This document shows, in pieces, positions 21,561 through 33,513 of a stretch of DNA of 64,000 nucleotides. The stretch comes from Gordionus sp. m RMFG-2023 (Eukaryota; Nematomorpha; Gordioida; Chordodea; Parachordodidae), in contig NC_088777.1 in NCBI RefSeq assembly GCF_954871325.1, forward strand, positions 52,142,002-52,206,001, read 5' to 3'. The notes under the pieces are model-generated. The model was not told the origin of the DNA, searched no databases, and saw only the letters and a program-made list of their open reading frames with translations. The position numbers and the translations under genes were made by a program. Every line of letters begins with the position of its first letter. The stretch's first letter is position 1.

Positions 21561-24500
21561 TAGTTATTTTTTTAAATAGTTTACCAAAGAATTTTTTCTT
21601 TTAAGAGATATACTTCAAAATTTATGAATAATTTACCTCTTATTTGATAATTAATTTTTTTTACTTTATATACTCTAACTCAACGCATTTTTAAATCTTT
21701 CTATTTCTTTTAAAAATATTTTAAAAACGGCAAATCCAGTCAATTATATAGATGGCACAAAAGTTTGGACATCTATCAGCGAATTGGCGAGGTTTAGGTT
21801 AGGTCATATTAATAATAGCATGCCGAGCCAAAGTGTTTATCAAATTCGTATATACTATAATTATATTTTTGTGTATTATATTTTGATGTTTATAAAATGA
21901 GATTATTGTACATTTTTAAAAAATTTTAATAAAATTTTAATATTAGATTGAAGAAATAATTTAAATATTTTTTATAAGCATTTCTAATTCTAAAAATCGG
22001 ACGTTTTTGGCCAATTTGTTTGGATAACGTTATATGAAATCACTAGGTTTTATTTTGTTTATTTTCTGTAAATTGTTATATGCTAATGAAAATTAGTTTC
22101 CTTATAAGTGTCATCTTGAAACATTATATCTGTTTATAATTTTTTTATAAGCTTTAGCAAAATTTTCGAATCGAATCGAATATTCGACGAATCGAAACGA
22201 ATAATGATTTTATTATTCGTACGAATACTAATAACGCAATTATTCGATTCGTATTTTCGAATCGAATACGAATAATAGTATTATTCGATTCAATTTGTTT
22301 TTTTGTAGGCCTACTTAAAACAAGTATGTGTCGAAAGTAAAATTAATTTTGATTTTTTTCAGTATTTCAAAAGTTTAAGCCTTACATCCTATATATATAA
22401 ATATTTTATTTTGTGTTTAAATTAATTGTCATTTTAAAATTAGTATCCCTTCACCTTGTAAAAATAAAATTTCATTAAAATAATTTTTTTTATTTATTCA
22501 AATAAAAAATAAGACATGATATAAAATTTTTAATTACAAATATTCAAATAAATATTTTATATAAATAAAAATCAAAATATAACGTGGTTTAATAAATTTT
22601 TATTAAGCTTGATTAATAAAATATCGTTTAAAGTAGATTTGTCCAATCTGGTTCGTAAAGGCACGGTCAATCCTAGGGCACTGAAGGATCTTTCAACCGA
22701 CACTTGAGAACAAGGAGCAGCTAGAACTACTCGAGAGAGGGTATATAATTCAGGATCTTGATATTTTTTGGATTGCCAATACTGCAAAATATTTTGATCA
22801 GATGGCAATTTTTGGCCATATATTAAACCATTTATTTTGGTCTTCATATCGATACTTTCAATATTTTGGTATATTGGAGCATTCGCGCTTTCTCGCTCCA
22901 AATATAAATCCAGCCTGGTTTTTTTAGAACTGATAGGAATAACAGGAGAGCCATTCAGAGATTGATTGTCTTTTGGCTTATTAAAGATTTGAATTTGTCT
23001 CCACGTAGACATCAGATGGTCCTAAAATAAATTTTTTTATATTTAATTTAAAGTCAAATATTATAAATTTACCCTAGCCTGTAATTTATCGTATTCAGAT
23101 GGATAGATTCCATTTTGATAATTAAATCTGGATCCATGTAGATCCCACTTCTAAATACATTATTATCGAATAAATATTTCTGACGGTTATCCAAACATTT
23201 TATCAAATCATTAGAGAATTCTTATTGATTTCCTCTAAATCTAATTTGCATTCCAGCCAGAGTTTAAAAAAATCCCCTATGGTACAAGATTTTTCTTGTA
23301 ATTTTATTGTACATGTATTAGCCGGCGATAATACTGTGAGATATGTTTGAATTCTATCCCACAGTCGCGAATTAATAAATGTTTCAGAATATATTTGCCC
23401 CATTTTAATGTAAAAAATTATATTATCATTCAGATTTTTTAGCATTCTATAGGTGCTATTCCACCTAGTGACAGTGTCCAACACTGGTTTATTAACTTTT
23501 TCTAGTGTATATAAATTTTTATATTTTTGTGATTTAAATAATTTAAGAATCGATCTTATTTCATCTAGGTCCTCCTTAATAAATTTTTCTATAAAATCAT
23601 TAACCCCTAATTGAATTGTATGGGCACAACAACGCACACAAATCAGCCCAAATGATTTTCTTAGATCATTTATTAAATTTTCCAAGTCATCATTTATTTC
23701 ATCTTCATCATCGTGTTGAAGATCATCTTGATTTTGATTATGTATAATATACTCCTCAGACGAATCACTATCATTTATATTTGAATTAGGGCTGTCATTT
23801 GCCTGGGCGATCTCTTTATCATTTAGAGAATCGTTAATTATTTGCGATGAAGACTCATTATCATTCATTTGGGACAAATTTTCTGAGAAGGCATCTTCAT
23901 AAAGATCAAGATGAGTAATTAGCTGTTCTTCGGCTATCATTTCAACGGTTTTAACCATATTAGCACCATTGTCAACTGTTATACTGTATATTTGGCTCAA
24001 ACATATATTATACTGTTTTAATAAATTATCTATTTCTTCCTTTTAATTAGACGCCGTGTGCGCCTTTACAATTTCTAACATACCCAAAGTTCGAATTTCG
24101 ATCTTATCATCCATAATAAATTGGGCATTAACCCCCAACACTGATTTTTGAAATCTTGTGGCAGTATCTATCTTCAAAGAAATGAGCTTATTTTTTAGTT
24201 GTTGCATTATCTGGCATCTTATTTCTGACGCAGCATATTTTATTTTATCAATTACGATATGTTTGTTTATAGTCATATTCAACGATTGGACTATTGGATC
24301 TAATAATAGTCTGAATGATTCACTAAATTAATTGGCAAGTTGTTAATGGCAATTAATCCCACAACCGATTCGTAAACCTAATTTATTTTTTAAAAAAATA
24401 ATAAGATATTTAAAATTAATAATTAATTTAGAACCCTGCAAAATTCAACTTTCAGGTCAAATCAGAAAAAATACCTTTTATATTTTATTTGGTAATCAAT

Positions 24501-24665
24501 CAGATAGATTTTTATAGAATAGATGAAAATTATAGTTTTAATTCAATTTAAAATTGAAAAAAATAGTGAAAACAAATTTTTTCCTAGAAAGAGGGATATT
24601 ATATCGATAATCTACTTTTTATCTAGATTTCAATAACTAATATTAATTAACCATATTATATTTAC

Positions 24666-24972
24666 CAGAGACCTGCAGGCCCGGCCCTAAGCTTGGGCCG
24701 TATTTTAATTTTTTTAAATATACCCGGGCCGGGCCAGAAATTTTTTTTTTAAAAAAACACCCAAATATATGAAATCGTCATTATTAGCCATAAAAATCAA
24801 AAATAAATAGAATATATTTTTAAAAAATAAGGCCCGGGGTGAAAATTTTTTTTTAAACAAAGCCTGTCCAGGCCGGGTCTAAAAATATAAAATCCGGGCC
24901 GGGCCGAAAATTTTTTTAAAATAAAATCCGGGCTGGACCTGGCCATACAAATGGCACCTCTGCAGGTCTCTA
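24666..24972. mobile_element. Non-autonomous hAT-like element in the transposase intron
   Basis: The 307-bp element has inverted ends (CAGAGACCTGCAG and CTGCAGGTCTCTA) and a perfect 8-bp duplication ATATTTAC at 24658-24665 and 24973-24980. The body has GGCCCGGCC and CCGGGCCGGGCC words and no ORF. The ends resemble, but are not identical to, those at 17697-18125. Confidence 0.93.
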
Positions 24973-25249
24973 ATATTTACCATGAAGAGGGGGGGGGGTA
25001 TTTCTAACCTAAACTCCACTAAAGTAAAAATGATTTATATAACATTAAATAAGAATAACAGAATACTATTCTGTTCCGTACGTTTGTATCAGTCTGAATC
25101 CTGGTTAAAAATAACAAAATGGATGTTTTTTATGTTAATTTAATACAATACTATTGATTTTAAAATTTATATCTGATTATAAATTTTTAAAAAAGTATAT
25201 ATCCAAATCAATGATTACAAGGGCTTATTTTAAAAATGGTTTTTTTTCC

Positions 25250-25440
25250 AGGGATTTTTTAATTTTCTAAAAATAATTTAATATTATATAGGGATCAAAA
25301 AATATGGAAATTATTTTCCGGGAAATTATTTTCTGTGGGATTTTTTTTTCAGGGGAATTATTTTCATAGGGATTTTTTTTCAGGGGAGTAATCTTCTGGG
25401 GATTTTTCTTCACGGGGAATTATTTTCCTAGATTCCTTAA
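25250..25440. repeat. Degenerate minisatellite, GGGGAATTATTTTC type
   Basis: Seven or so imperfect units of ttttttttcaggggaattattttc with G-runs of three to four. The composition resembles the terminal arrays of the MULE remnant at 40054-41008 (TTTTTTCCGGGGG), although the unit differs. It lies inside the long intron of the hAT transposase gene. Confidence 0.6.
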
Positions 25441-25799
25441 AAATAAATTAAACCCGAGTTAAAAATTATTTTAAAAAATTAAATTCTACGATTTAACAAC
25501 AAAAAGTTGATTATATTATAATGATTTATTGTTTAATGTATGTAATAAAATACTTTCGATTTGCTCATGACGATTTTAATTGTTTGGGTTGTCTTCTCGT
25601 TTGACTGCGAACTTGCTGTTGACGTATCACAAATGTTAACTTCATCTGATTTCAAATTAGCTGCAATATTAGGATGTTGACTTAAAATATGTCTTTTAAG
25701 ATTAGTTGTAAAATGCAAATATATTTGAATTATAAGGTTATTAAATCATTTTTAAACTAGGTAGGCTGTGTAAAAATAAAACAATTGGAGGTTGTTATA

Positions 25800-27092
25800 A
25801 AAGTATATATATTCGGTATCGAATTAATTTTAATTTCGCTATAAATCATTTGTTAACTAGGTTTGGTGAATGACTATAAAAATAGAAGAAAAATTATAAG
25901 CCTATTTTTAATTGTCCTTTAATTCATAAGATTTTGTTTGATTAACTAATGAGAGTTGGGCGAAAACAACGGACTAGGAAAAAAAATTACTTGTGAAGAT
26001 ATTTTTCTACAGGTATAGCCAGAACTTTGCAAAAATTTTAAATTGGCCAAAGTCTTTATTAGCTTAAATATAGATTACGTTACACCCTAATTGTTCTAAA
26101 ATTTAAATGACGAAAATATAAAAATTTGGTAGTTGTAACTTTAATTAAAAAGAAGAACCAATAATAAAAAGAAGAACCAATAATAAAAATAAAATATATT
26201 TAAAATATCTTACATGGAATTGATTTGAGCTTTTTATGGCATGAGCTGCATGTCGCAAAAATATTGTCGTTGTCAAATAAAAAAAAATTAGAATTTACAG
26301 AATTTTTTTTCATAATTATAATTTAAAAAATTTATTTTATTTAATAAAGAAAAAAATTTAATTAATGATTAAGTTTACGAGTTTTAATCTTTAAAAAAGT
26401 ATATATCCAAAAATAAAAAAATGAGACGAAATAATTTTTTTTTCTTTCAGGCAAGGGGAGGTATAAAAAAAAAGAAATTATAAAAATTGAAAACCATTTG
26501 GGCCTTTAATAAAGGGGTATATATTTGGGAGAATCAAGGAATGATTTGAATTGAAATATATACGTGGGTTGAATTATAAAAGATGAGTTACAAAAAAGGT
26601 ATATGCGCAAGAATTTATTATAATTATATTGAGATGAATTGTAAAATCAGAGATACAAAGAGGTATTTGAAATTTGCGTAAAAGTTTAATATATTGGGAT
26701 GAAGAAGTATGAGTTGAATTTTAAAAGGAGAGATACTAAAGAGAATATGGGATAATTAATTTGATGTTAATATTGAACTATTTCCCTAAGTTTAAAATAA
26801 AGAATCATAATTACAACTGCATTTCGCGACTCGAGTTGGTAGAGTAAAATTAAAATATATAAAATATTTTCAGAATAAAAAAAACTGAATTGACCAATTT
26901 TAATTAGTTGGGTCTAGAATTTAACAACCCATAATTATATCAGAAACATGGATAGGGTATAGACCTAAATATATATTTTCTAGCGGGGTTAGGCCGGGTT
27001 TGGGTTCTTTGGGAATTTTATGCAATATAACTTGGGCTGGGCTTGGGCTTAATTTTTTTATTCAAATTTAGCTTATTTTAAGGATATATAAT
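25800..27092. other. AT-rich sequence, no gene seen
   Basis: There is a 17-bp direct duplication (aaaaagaagaaccaata) at 26149-26185, and loosely repeated words (gagatacaaagaggtat, gagttgaatt) at 26540-26760. GGTTAGGCCGGGTTTGGG and GCTGGGCTTGGGCTT near 26990-27050 look like the remains of another GC-rich element end. No coding exon is supported. Confidence 0.4.
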
Positions 27093-28024
27093 ATGACAAA
27101 TATATCATATCATTCTGATTTTATTGGTGGTTTTTATGACACTTCCTAGACATCTTGGGAAAGTGTTAATTTTGTTTTACTTTTATTTTTAAAATCGCAA
27201 CTTGCTACTTTATATCGTTGTAAATAGTAAAAGCATGACTTTTACTTAATTTTAAAGTGTTGTTAATTGGTTAGTTGTATAAAACCAGACCCGAGGTTTG
27301 GGTCTAAAAATCGACCAAATCAGCTCTGAGCACAGACGTGGGGTTCAGACCCTCATTAAGATAAATTATCCTTAATAATAATTATTAAACTTTATTAATT
27401 AATAAAAGATAAAAAGTATAAATTGATATTATAAATTATACTATATTTTGACTTTAGAAATAGGCACTTCCCCCCCCCCCGTTAAATACGAATATCCAAA
27501 AGTATTCTAATTATATCAATCAAATTTAGGAACTAATGTTATCAAATATATATGTCCAATAGATACATTTCTAAAATTATTTAAAAAATCAATATTAAAA
27601 AATAGCGATGAAATTAAAAGAAAGTTAGCACCTCATTCTGAACTAGTAGTAAGGGGAATTGGCATAGCGATACTAATTTATTAAGCCAGGGTATGCTGAC
27701 ACACTTTCTAAGAAAGTTTCCTAAACCCATAGACCGGTCTGTTTTTTTGATTCCATTTTTTCAATAACGGAAATTATTTTTAAAACTCACAAAAGATTTA
27801 TATTTTGATTTAAAAATATAAAAAAAAATGAAATAAAAATTTATTACTGGATATATAAAATGAAAATGTGTTATCTTAAACATAGTAATTACTTATTAAT
27901 TAGCGAAAGGAAAATATATTATAATAATGTATTATAGTGATCTGCATAGGGCCTAATTTTTCAAGCCCAACCCAAAATTTTTAAAAAATATTTCCCGGCT
28001 CGAACCCGATTAAAAAAATTTTAC
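27093..28024. repeat. Inverted repeat 2, right arm
   Basis: Reverse complement of 20686-21560. Its outer boundary at about 28024 falls inside the small AGTGATCTGCA-type element and abuts a 5'-truncated LINE fragment, suggesting the LINE insertion or a rearrangement cut this arm. Confidence 0.88.
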
Positions 28025-29170
28025 AAGCAATACACATGGTCTTTCTTGATATAGAATAGGCCTTCGGTAGAATCCCAAGAAAATTTATCTGGTGGGTGCT
28101 GCGCCATAAAAAAGTTTCCGAAATATATATAATAATTATATAGGATATGTATGGGCCATTAGAGTTGGGCAGGTCCTCCAGAAAAAGAATCTAGATACAG
28201 ATACAGATTCTTTATAAAAAAATGAATCTTAGATATAGATACTAGTATCTTTTTTAAAATATCAAAAAGATACAGGATAAAAGATACTTGTATCTTTTAC
28301 TAAATTAGAGTATCTTAAATATAATATACTTTTAAATTATCATTACCAATTAAATTAGAATAGTTTATAAAATACAATTTTTATTATTTATTTGTGAAGA
28401 ACATAGCATACACATATAAGAATGAATATTTGCAATAATTAAAAAAATATTTATTAATGAATTAATTATAATAACCAGGGATTTTAATTTAGTTTTTGCC
28501 CATTAATAGCTTAAACAGGGAAGGGAGAGTATATTTAATGGGAGTTGAAAATTTGCAAATAAGAAAATCAAATCAAATGATTTATTAGAATTTGGAGATT
28601 TTATTCTGTGTTGTTTTAAATATAGCTTATATTCGGAGTATATGGCTAAATGACATCTCTAAAAAAAATATACTAGTTTTATTTTATTCATTATCTTTAA
28701 AGTATTTATCATTATTTGTTTGTGATATATATGTATTTTTTAAATTAGTTTATTTTCTAATATGACTTATTAATTCTTGCATTTGTAATATCATATATTT
28801 AAATCTCTTTTCAATTTTTTTAAATATATTTCTTGCAAAATCATTAATTATATATAAAAAATATGAAAATAATGTACAACATTATGTTATAATTATTAAA
28901 TACATAACAATTTTCTTTAATGCATTTTAAATTGATTAATTTTAAATAAATACTGTATCAGTAAATATTCAAATAAAGTAACCCATGACTGGTGAAATTT
29001 TTTTTTTACTTATATCATAAATAAATAAAAGTAACTAATAAAGTTAAATTCTACCTTATTATAAATATTTTATTAAGAGCCTTTTAAAATTATCTAATGT
29101 TATATGTCAATTGTAGGTTAAATATTTCCTCTAATAAGAACTTGCTAATATAATTATATATAAAATATAT

Positions 29171-30352
29171 TAGGGATGGGCCAATATTTTATATCGGATA
29201 AGATCGGGCCGATTTCACCCATTTTAAAATATCGGATCAGATCGGGCCGATTTCACCCATTTTAAAATATCGGTTATCGGGCAATATTATAAAATTTGAT
29301 CCAATATAAAATGGCTTCTTTAATTAAAATAAGTTATAAAATTTAAAAAAAGTTATATCCAGTGACGTAGCTAAAAATTTTCCTTAGAGGGGGTCCATAC
29401 ATATAAAAGCCTGGGCCTTCAGCCCTTTTGCCCGGCCTTTGACCGGGTTTATCTTAAAAATCAATAACCATATCTACGATAATATATAATAAATATATTT
29501 TTTAAATGCATTGTAGATTATTCTCAATGACTTTATAATAATACTACCCAGAATAATTTCAATAGTAATATTATATCCTTTCACAAACATCAAAACCAAA
29601 AAATATAAATATTAATGGTATTTATTTGATATAAAGTCACTTTTAAGTCTTCTGAACGTATAATCTAAAAAAAATATTTAGCTCTGGGAGGGGTCAAAAC
29701 CCGAAAACCACCCCCGTAGCTACGCCACTGGTTATATCTAAAATCAATAAATAAAATCGAAATCCATTTTTAAGTATATTTTTTAATAATAATAATTTAT
29801 TAAAAAACATTCTGTCATATTGTAATTTTTTTTCGCATTCTGTTTATAAAAGTGTGCAATATTCTCTTCAAAATCTATTTTTAGTGAAGCTGGTGATATT
29901 GACAGTTGCTATCGCACAGGCTGCTCTCTGATAAATTGGAAATATTGGTATTTCTAAAAAGAAATCTTTGATATATTAATGTTTAATATTATTTCAAATA
30001 TTTATTTCAAATTTCAAAATATAATTGTTTATTACTATGTATATATATATATTAATTTTATTACTTATTATATAAAATTGATTTAACAATAAAAATATTT
30101 TATATACTTTTCGAATTGCAATTGAATTAAATATAAACTATAACTGATCATTATAATATATTTAAATGACATAAGTTATGGTATAGTTAAATTATAAATG
30201 TTATACTAGTAAAAAGTATATTAAAAATTAAAACCATCGGTATCTTACAGAATACAAAATTAGATATGATATTGGATCGGTAATCGGCCGATATCAATTT
30301 AATAACAAGAATATCTGATCGGCCTCCAAAAAGTAATATCGATACACCCCTA
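29171..30352. mobile_element. Non-autonomous hAT-like element (nesting level 2)
   Basis: The ends TAGGGATGGGCCAATATTTT and (read inward) TTAGGGGTGTATCGATATTA match imperfectly. Subterminal words TCGGGCCGATTTCACCC (29205-29257) and ATCGGCCGATAT with GATCGGCC (30285-30325) are typical of hAT elements with AGGGATGGGC-type ends. The flanking aaaatatat on both sides fits an 8-bp duplication but is low-complexity. It contains the element at 29360-29730. Confidence 0.75.
29360..29730. mobile_element. Non-autonomous hAT-like element CAGTGRCGTAGCTA (nesting level 3)
   Basis: The inverted ends are CAGTGACGTAGCTA and TAGCTACGCCACTG, with a perfect 8-bp duplication GTTATATC at 29352-29359 and 29731-29738. 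This end sequence (CAGTGGCGTAGCTA) is a widespread hAT type. The body is 371 bp, GC-richer than the host near the ends, and has no ORF. Confidence 0.95.
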
Positions 30353-30456
30353 AAAAATATATATCCAAAATTATTTTAATTTAATAATCAACCATCTTCT
30401 ATAAAAATTTTTAATAACAATTATCTAAGAGGGACTTAAGTATTGGTATTATTATG

Positions 30457-30696
30457 TTAATAATTATAAAATAAAAATGTATAATATACTATAATATGTT
30501 TAACAAAGTTTGTAGAGGAGTTTGTTGAACCTTTAATAACTTTTTTACTTGTCCAATTTTGACATTCAACTTTTACCTTGTTCTTTTTCACATGAATTAC
30601 TTTATAAAATTTTCCAACTAGAATTTTAAGATTCAGATTTGATTCAGGAGAACCTATCTCCATTATTTCATTTTCACTACTATTAATGTTCAACAT
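30457..30696 (-). pseudogene. BED zinc-finger exon remnant of a hAT transposase
   Basis: It starts with ATG and reads VECQNWTSKKVIKGSTNSST then NFVKHI, matching the BED pattern C-x2-C..N-L-x-x-H with the second Cys replaced by Trp. Catalytic and dimerisation domains are not seen in the rest of the host element, so it is an internally deleted copy. Confidence 0.65.
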
Positions 30697-31390
30697 TCTA
30701 CAAATTAAAAAACATTACATATAAAATATATCCTTTTCTTATTTAGTTTTGGTGTTGTTTTTAATATCTATCTTTGTGACCTGTAAAATTTCCAACTAAT
30801 TTTGGTAATCAATATATTTAAAATATAGCGAAAAAAATAAAGAAATTAATATAAGATTTTACGAAGAAAATAAAGTTGTGTGATATGTAAATGTTTTAAA
30901 CATGAATATTAAAAAGAATCTGTATCTTTTTAAAGAAAATGAAAAAGATACAAGATTCTTTTCAAAATAAAGGATCTTAGATACAGATACTAGTATCTTA
31001 TTAAAAATGTCAATAATATACTGAGTACAAGATACAAAAGGATCTTGTATCTTAAATACAAGTATTCGCGGTACTGCCCAACTCTGTGGGCCATAGAACA
31101 ATGGTCCATAGCACAACTGGTATTTTAGCATACTTCATAATAACTGAGGTAGTTCATAAATCGGCTCTCAACCTACTTCTCTTCATAACAGTAATAGATG
31201 TATTATCACATCTATACCGCTAACAGTCCCATGGAATATAAAATTTGCAAATGATATTGTAATGCTTGTCGAATCCAAGGATGAAATGAAAGAAAGATTA
31301 GTGAGTTGGATAAACTAGAAAAGTACGAATAGATGTAAACAGAGAAAAGACTGAATATGTATTTGTATAAAGAATTTAATGAATCAATAA

Positions 31391-32090
31391 AGAGTGTGGA
31401 ATCTCCCAAATGATTTAATCATCCACTAATTTCAATGTAACATCACTAAAATAACTTAATTTTTATATAAATAAAACAAAAAATATAGGTTTATAAAAAT
31501 TTTATTATTAAATTAAACCGTTTTGAATCAAATGTGAACTAAACATTTATTGACCTCTTTAAAATCTATATTTAATTAGCTCTTTACATTTTTTTATAGT
31601 ATCAGATTAAACGATATAGCTAATAAATGATATGAAGATTTCTTTATATATAATTATTCTATAATTTATATTTTAAATGATGCCATTCTATCTTTTGGAA
31701 CTATTCTATAAATTTAAATATGTAATTCCTAACATATGTTCTAGCAACAATTTCAATGATCTATATCACCAAGTATTAATATAATATATAAATCCTGATC
31801 AAAATGATATTATCTTAGCTATCAGAAACCATTATAAAAATATGTAATTTACAAAATTTCTACCATTAGTTTTTCCAACACATAATGTTACAATCTAAAA
31901 AATAAAATCAAATCTAAAGCATATTAAGAGGAGTTGAAGTCTTGTTTGAAGTTATAACTAATTGGGTATCGCATTTGACAAAAGTCTATTATAATATAGC
32001 ATGTATATTTATAATATATTTAGTATTTAAATCATTTAAACCTGTAGAAAATGTTACCTTTACCATAGTAATCATCAACAATAATAGCAT
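31391..32090 (-). pseudogene. Family 1, copy 3, 5' part (exons 1-3)
   Basis: The leader exon (32090-32042) is open and reads MLLLLMITMVKVTFST with a phase-1 donor. Exon 2 (about 31985-31923) reads VDFCQMRYPISYNFKQDFNS, but its acceptor AG has become AA and its donor GT has become AT. Exon 3 begins near 31435 and is cut at about 31391 by the LINE fragment, with one stop in the remaining piece. This part runs on the minus strand, opposite to the 3' exons at 32296-33513. Confidence 0.6.
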
Positions 32091-32295
32091 TGTGTAACTT
32101 TGATTTTTAAAGAGAAACATGAAAAATTATTTTGATATATTTTTAATTAAATTTTTAAACTAATCGAATAAAGTTTAGAGAAATTAATTTTTAGGTTAAT
32201 ATCATCCTACAAAATTGTCAAAAAAATACTGAAAGTAAAAAAAAAATTAAATTCAAATTTTTATCAAAATACATGTCAATTTTATCTTTATATAG

Positions 32296-33513
32296 TCTTT
32301 GGTTTGGCCAACTTTAAATTTAGTTTTGGAAAACGTAAAAATTAGATAGATAATTATAAATCATTTAATCAATTATTTTTAAAGCAATTTAAGTTCACCA
32401 AGAAACTGCCTCAGATTACGAGTTATCTAAAGGAGTTTATAATTTAGTTATCGCTGAAAAGAATTCAACAATTTTCCTAAAGTAACGTTGATAAAAATAG
32501 AATAAAAACTAGCGCTAAAATTGTTATTCATTTTACAGAAATCTACCCTTGAATCCTTGCATTCATTTGCCCTATTCAATTTTGTGCGTTACTGACTTAA
32601 TATACACGTCAGCTATTGATTATTATTAATACCCGCTTACCCATAAATTGAGAATGTTTGAGATACCTCTTATAGATATGAGAAATGCATTAAAACTTTA
32701 ATTTTTCTATCTCACAAAACCGGAAGGTCATCATAATTAACAATTTTGGATAAAATTTATATTTAAAGTTTAACTAATTTAGATATATATTTATTGGGTA
32801 TTTTTATATGTTATGATATATGACCCATCTATCTTTGTTGTAACTAAAAAGCATACATTTCTAAATTTATTTCCCAAAACCAATAAATTAATTTGAAAAT
32901 TTGTTATATTTCCGATGTATTTTTTTTACATATCTTTTCTAAGAATTTATTTTAGGGGTTTTCTTGTAATTTTTTCCTATTACTCTTTAGGCTATAATCT
33001 AAAAGCCACCAAAAAATTATATTATATATTCCTACATTTTTTGAGCCGAGTAAATCATTCATATTTCTTATATTAAATAGTTCGCAAAGGAATTAGGTCT
33101 AATTTTTTTTCAAAATTTCTAATACTAAAATGATTTTAATAAAATATAAAATATAAAATAAGATGACTATACAGGTAAACACGAATAAATCTTCTCTTTG
33201 CACTCTCCTGCTTCTTAACATCAATAATTGTCTAAAATTTACAATTAAATTAGGAAGGAATCTGAGAAATATCATTACAAAATCATATAAATCTTCTTTA
33301 CTATTTTATATTTTTAAGACAATCATCGAACAAAACAATGCAACGCTTACCCTAAAAAATCATCAAAATAACATTATCGATACTACTTTGAAAAATAATT
33401 ATATAGTTTATAGCATAACGTGTCATTTGAAAATGAATTTGTCAAAAGATGATCATAAAATTATAAATGTTCTACATGATTATGAAGCATTTGTATCTAT
33501 GATTTTTATATAA
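32296..33513 (+). pseudogene. Family 1, copy 3, 3' part (exons 6-10)
   Basis: Exon 6 (32296-32334) is the 39-nt symmetric exon with intact splice sites. Exon 7 (about 32412-32467) reads KGVYNLVIAEKNSTIFLK but lacks the AG acceptor. Exon 8 (32539 to about 32726) keeps DLIYTS but carries stops. Exons 9 and 10 (33163-33513) lie in one open 116-codon frame, beginning MTIQVNTNKSSLCTLLLLNI and ending with a stop after FVSMIFI; the intron seen between them in copy 1 is here short, in frame and without a GT donor. The open frame could be selected or could be chance in a young pseudogene. Confidence 0.6.

Larger units (their letters stand above)
22572..25718 (-). pseudogene. hAT transposase, long but broken
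   Basis: The BED-finger exon (25718-25533) contains TTNLKRHILSQHPN; its upstream Cys pair was not found. A large intron (about 25532-24300) holds another transposon. The catalytic region follows: 24282-24043 includes LKIDTATRFQKSVLGVNAQF (first Asp). It is separated by one in-frame TAA from 24000-23203, with SITVDNGANM (second Asp), an acidic linker (DDEDEINDD), RCCAHTIQLGVNDF and TRWNSTYRMLKNL. A frameshift near 23203 leads to SGIYMDPDLI, then a 55-60 nt intron (about 23073-23014) to the last exon. That exon carries the dimerisation domain (LAAPCSQVSVERSFSALG, TRLDKSTLNDILL) and ends at 22572. With one stop and one frameshift it is the best preserved transposase here, but it is not functional as read. 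Confidence 0.87.
22150..25720 (-). mobile_element. hAT transposon with ATTCGAAT-rich end
   Basis: The 3' side (22155-22300) is packed with cgaatcgaat, attattcg and cgtacgaat palindromes, the usual subterminal pattern of a hAT end. A transposase gene runs on the minus strand between it and about 25720. The 5' terminal inverted repeat and target duplication were not identified, so the right limit is only the start of the coding region. The whole lies between the arms of inverted repeat 2. Confidence 0.75.
28160..31086 (-). mobile_element. hAT transposon inserted in LINE (nesting level 1)
   Basis: The left end TAGAGTTGGGCAGG and the right end CTGCCCAACTCTG are inverted. A perfect 8-bp duplication TGGGCCAT lies at 28152-28159 and 31087-31094. 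Subterminal repeats of AGATACAGATAC and its complement fill about 28190-28320 and 30915-31070. The span is 2927 bp but includes two later insertions. A zinc-finger exon remnant on the minus strand marks the transposase side. Confidence 0.93.
28025..31390 (+). pseudogene. LINE fragment split by a hAT insertion
   Basis: The plus strand at 28027-28159 reads HMVFLDIE and IPRKFIWWVLRHKKVSEIY. After the hAT at 28160-31086 it resumes with LLLFITVIDV (31170-31200), the catalytic segment in the form FANDIVMLVES, and MKERLVSWIN (to about 31315), ending near 31390. It belongs to the same family as the fragment at 10385-11560 (VFLDL, LLFITVIDVLAQ, FADDIMILAES, NEMKERLVSWIN). FADD has become FAND, which would abolish catalysis, and stops are present. 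The 3' end abuts exon 3 of family 1 copy 3. Confidence 0.82.

Noticed and set aside
20686-28024. Polinton-like large element based on long inverted ends
   Set aside because: No polymerase, integrase, capsid or protease frame between the arms; contents are a hAT and non-coding sequence, so an inverted duplication is simpler.
30859-31131. Minus-strand 90-codon frame at the right end of the nested hAT
   Set aside because: Made from the AGATACAG-type subterminal repeat and adjoining LINE sequence; no motif.
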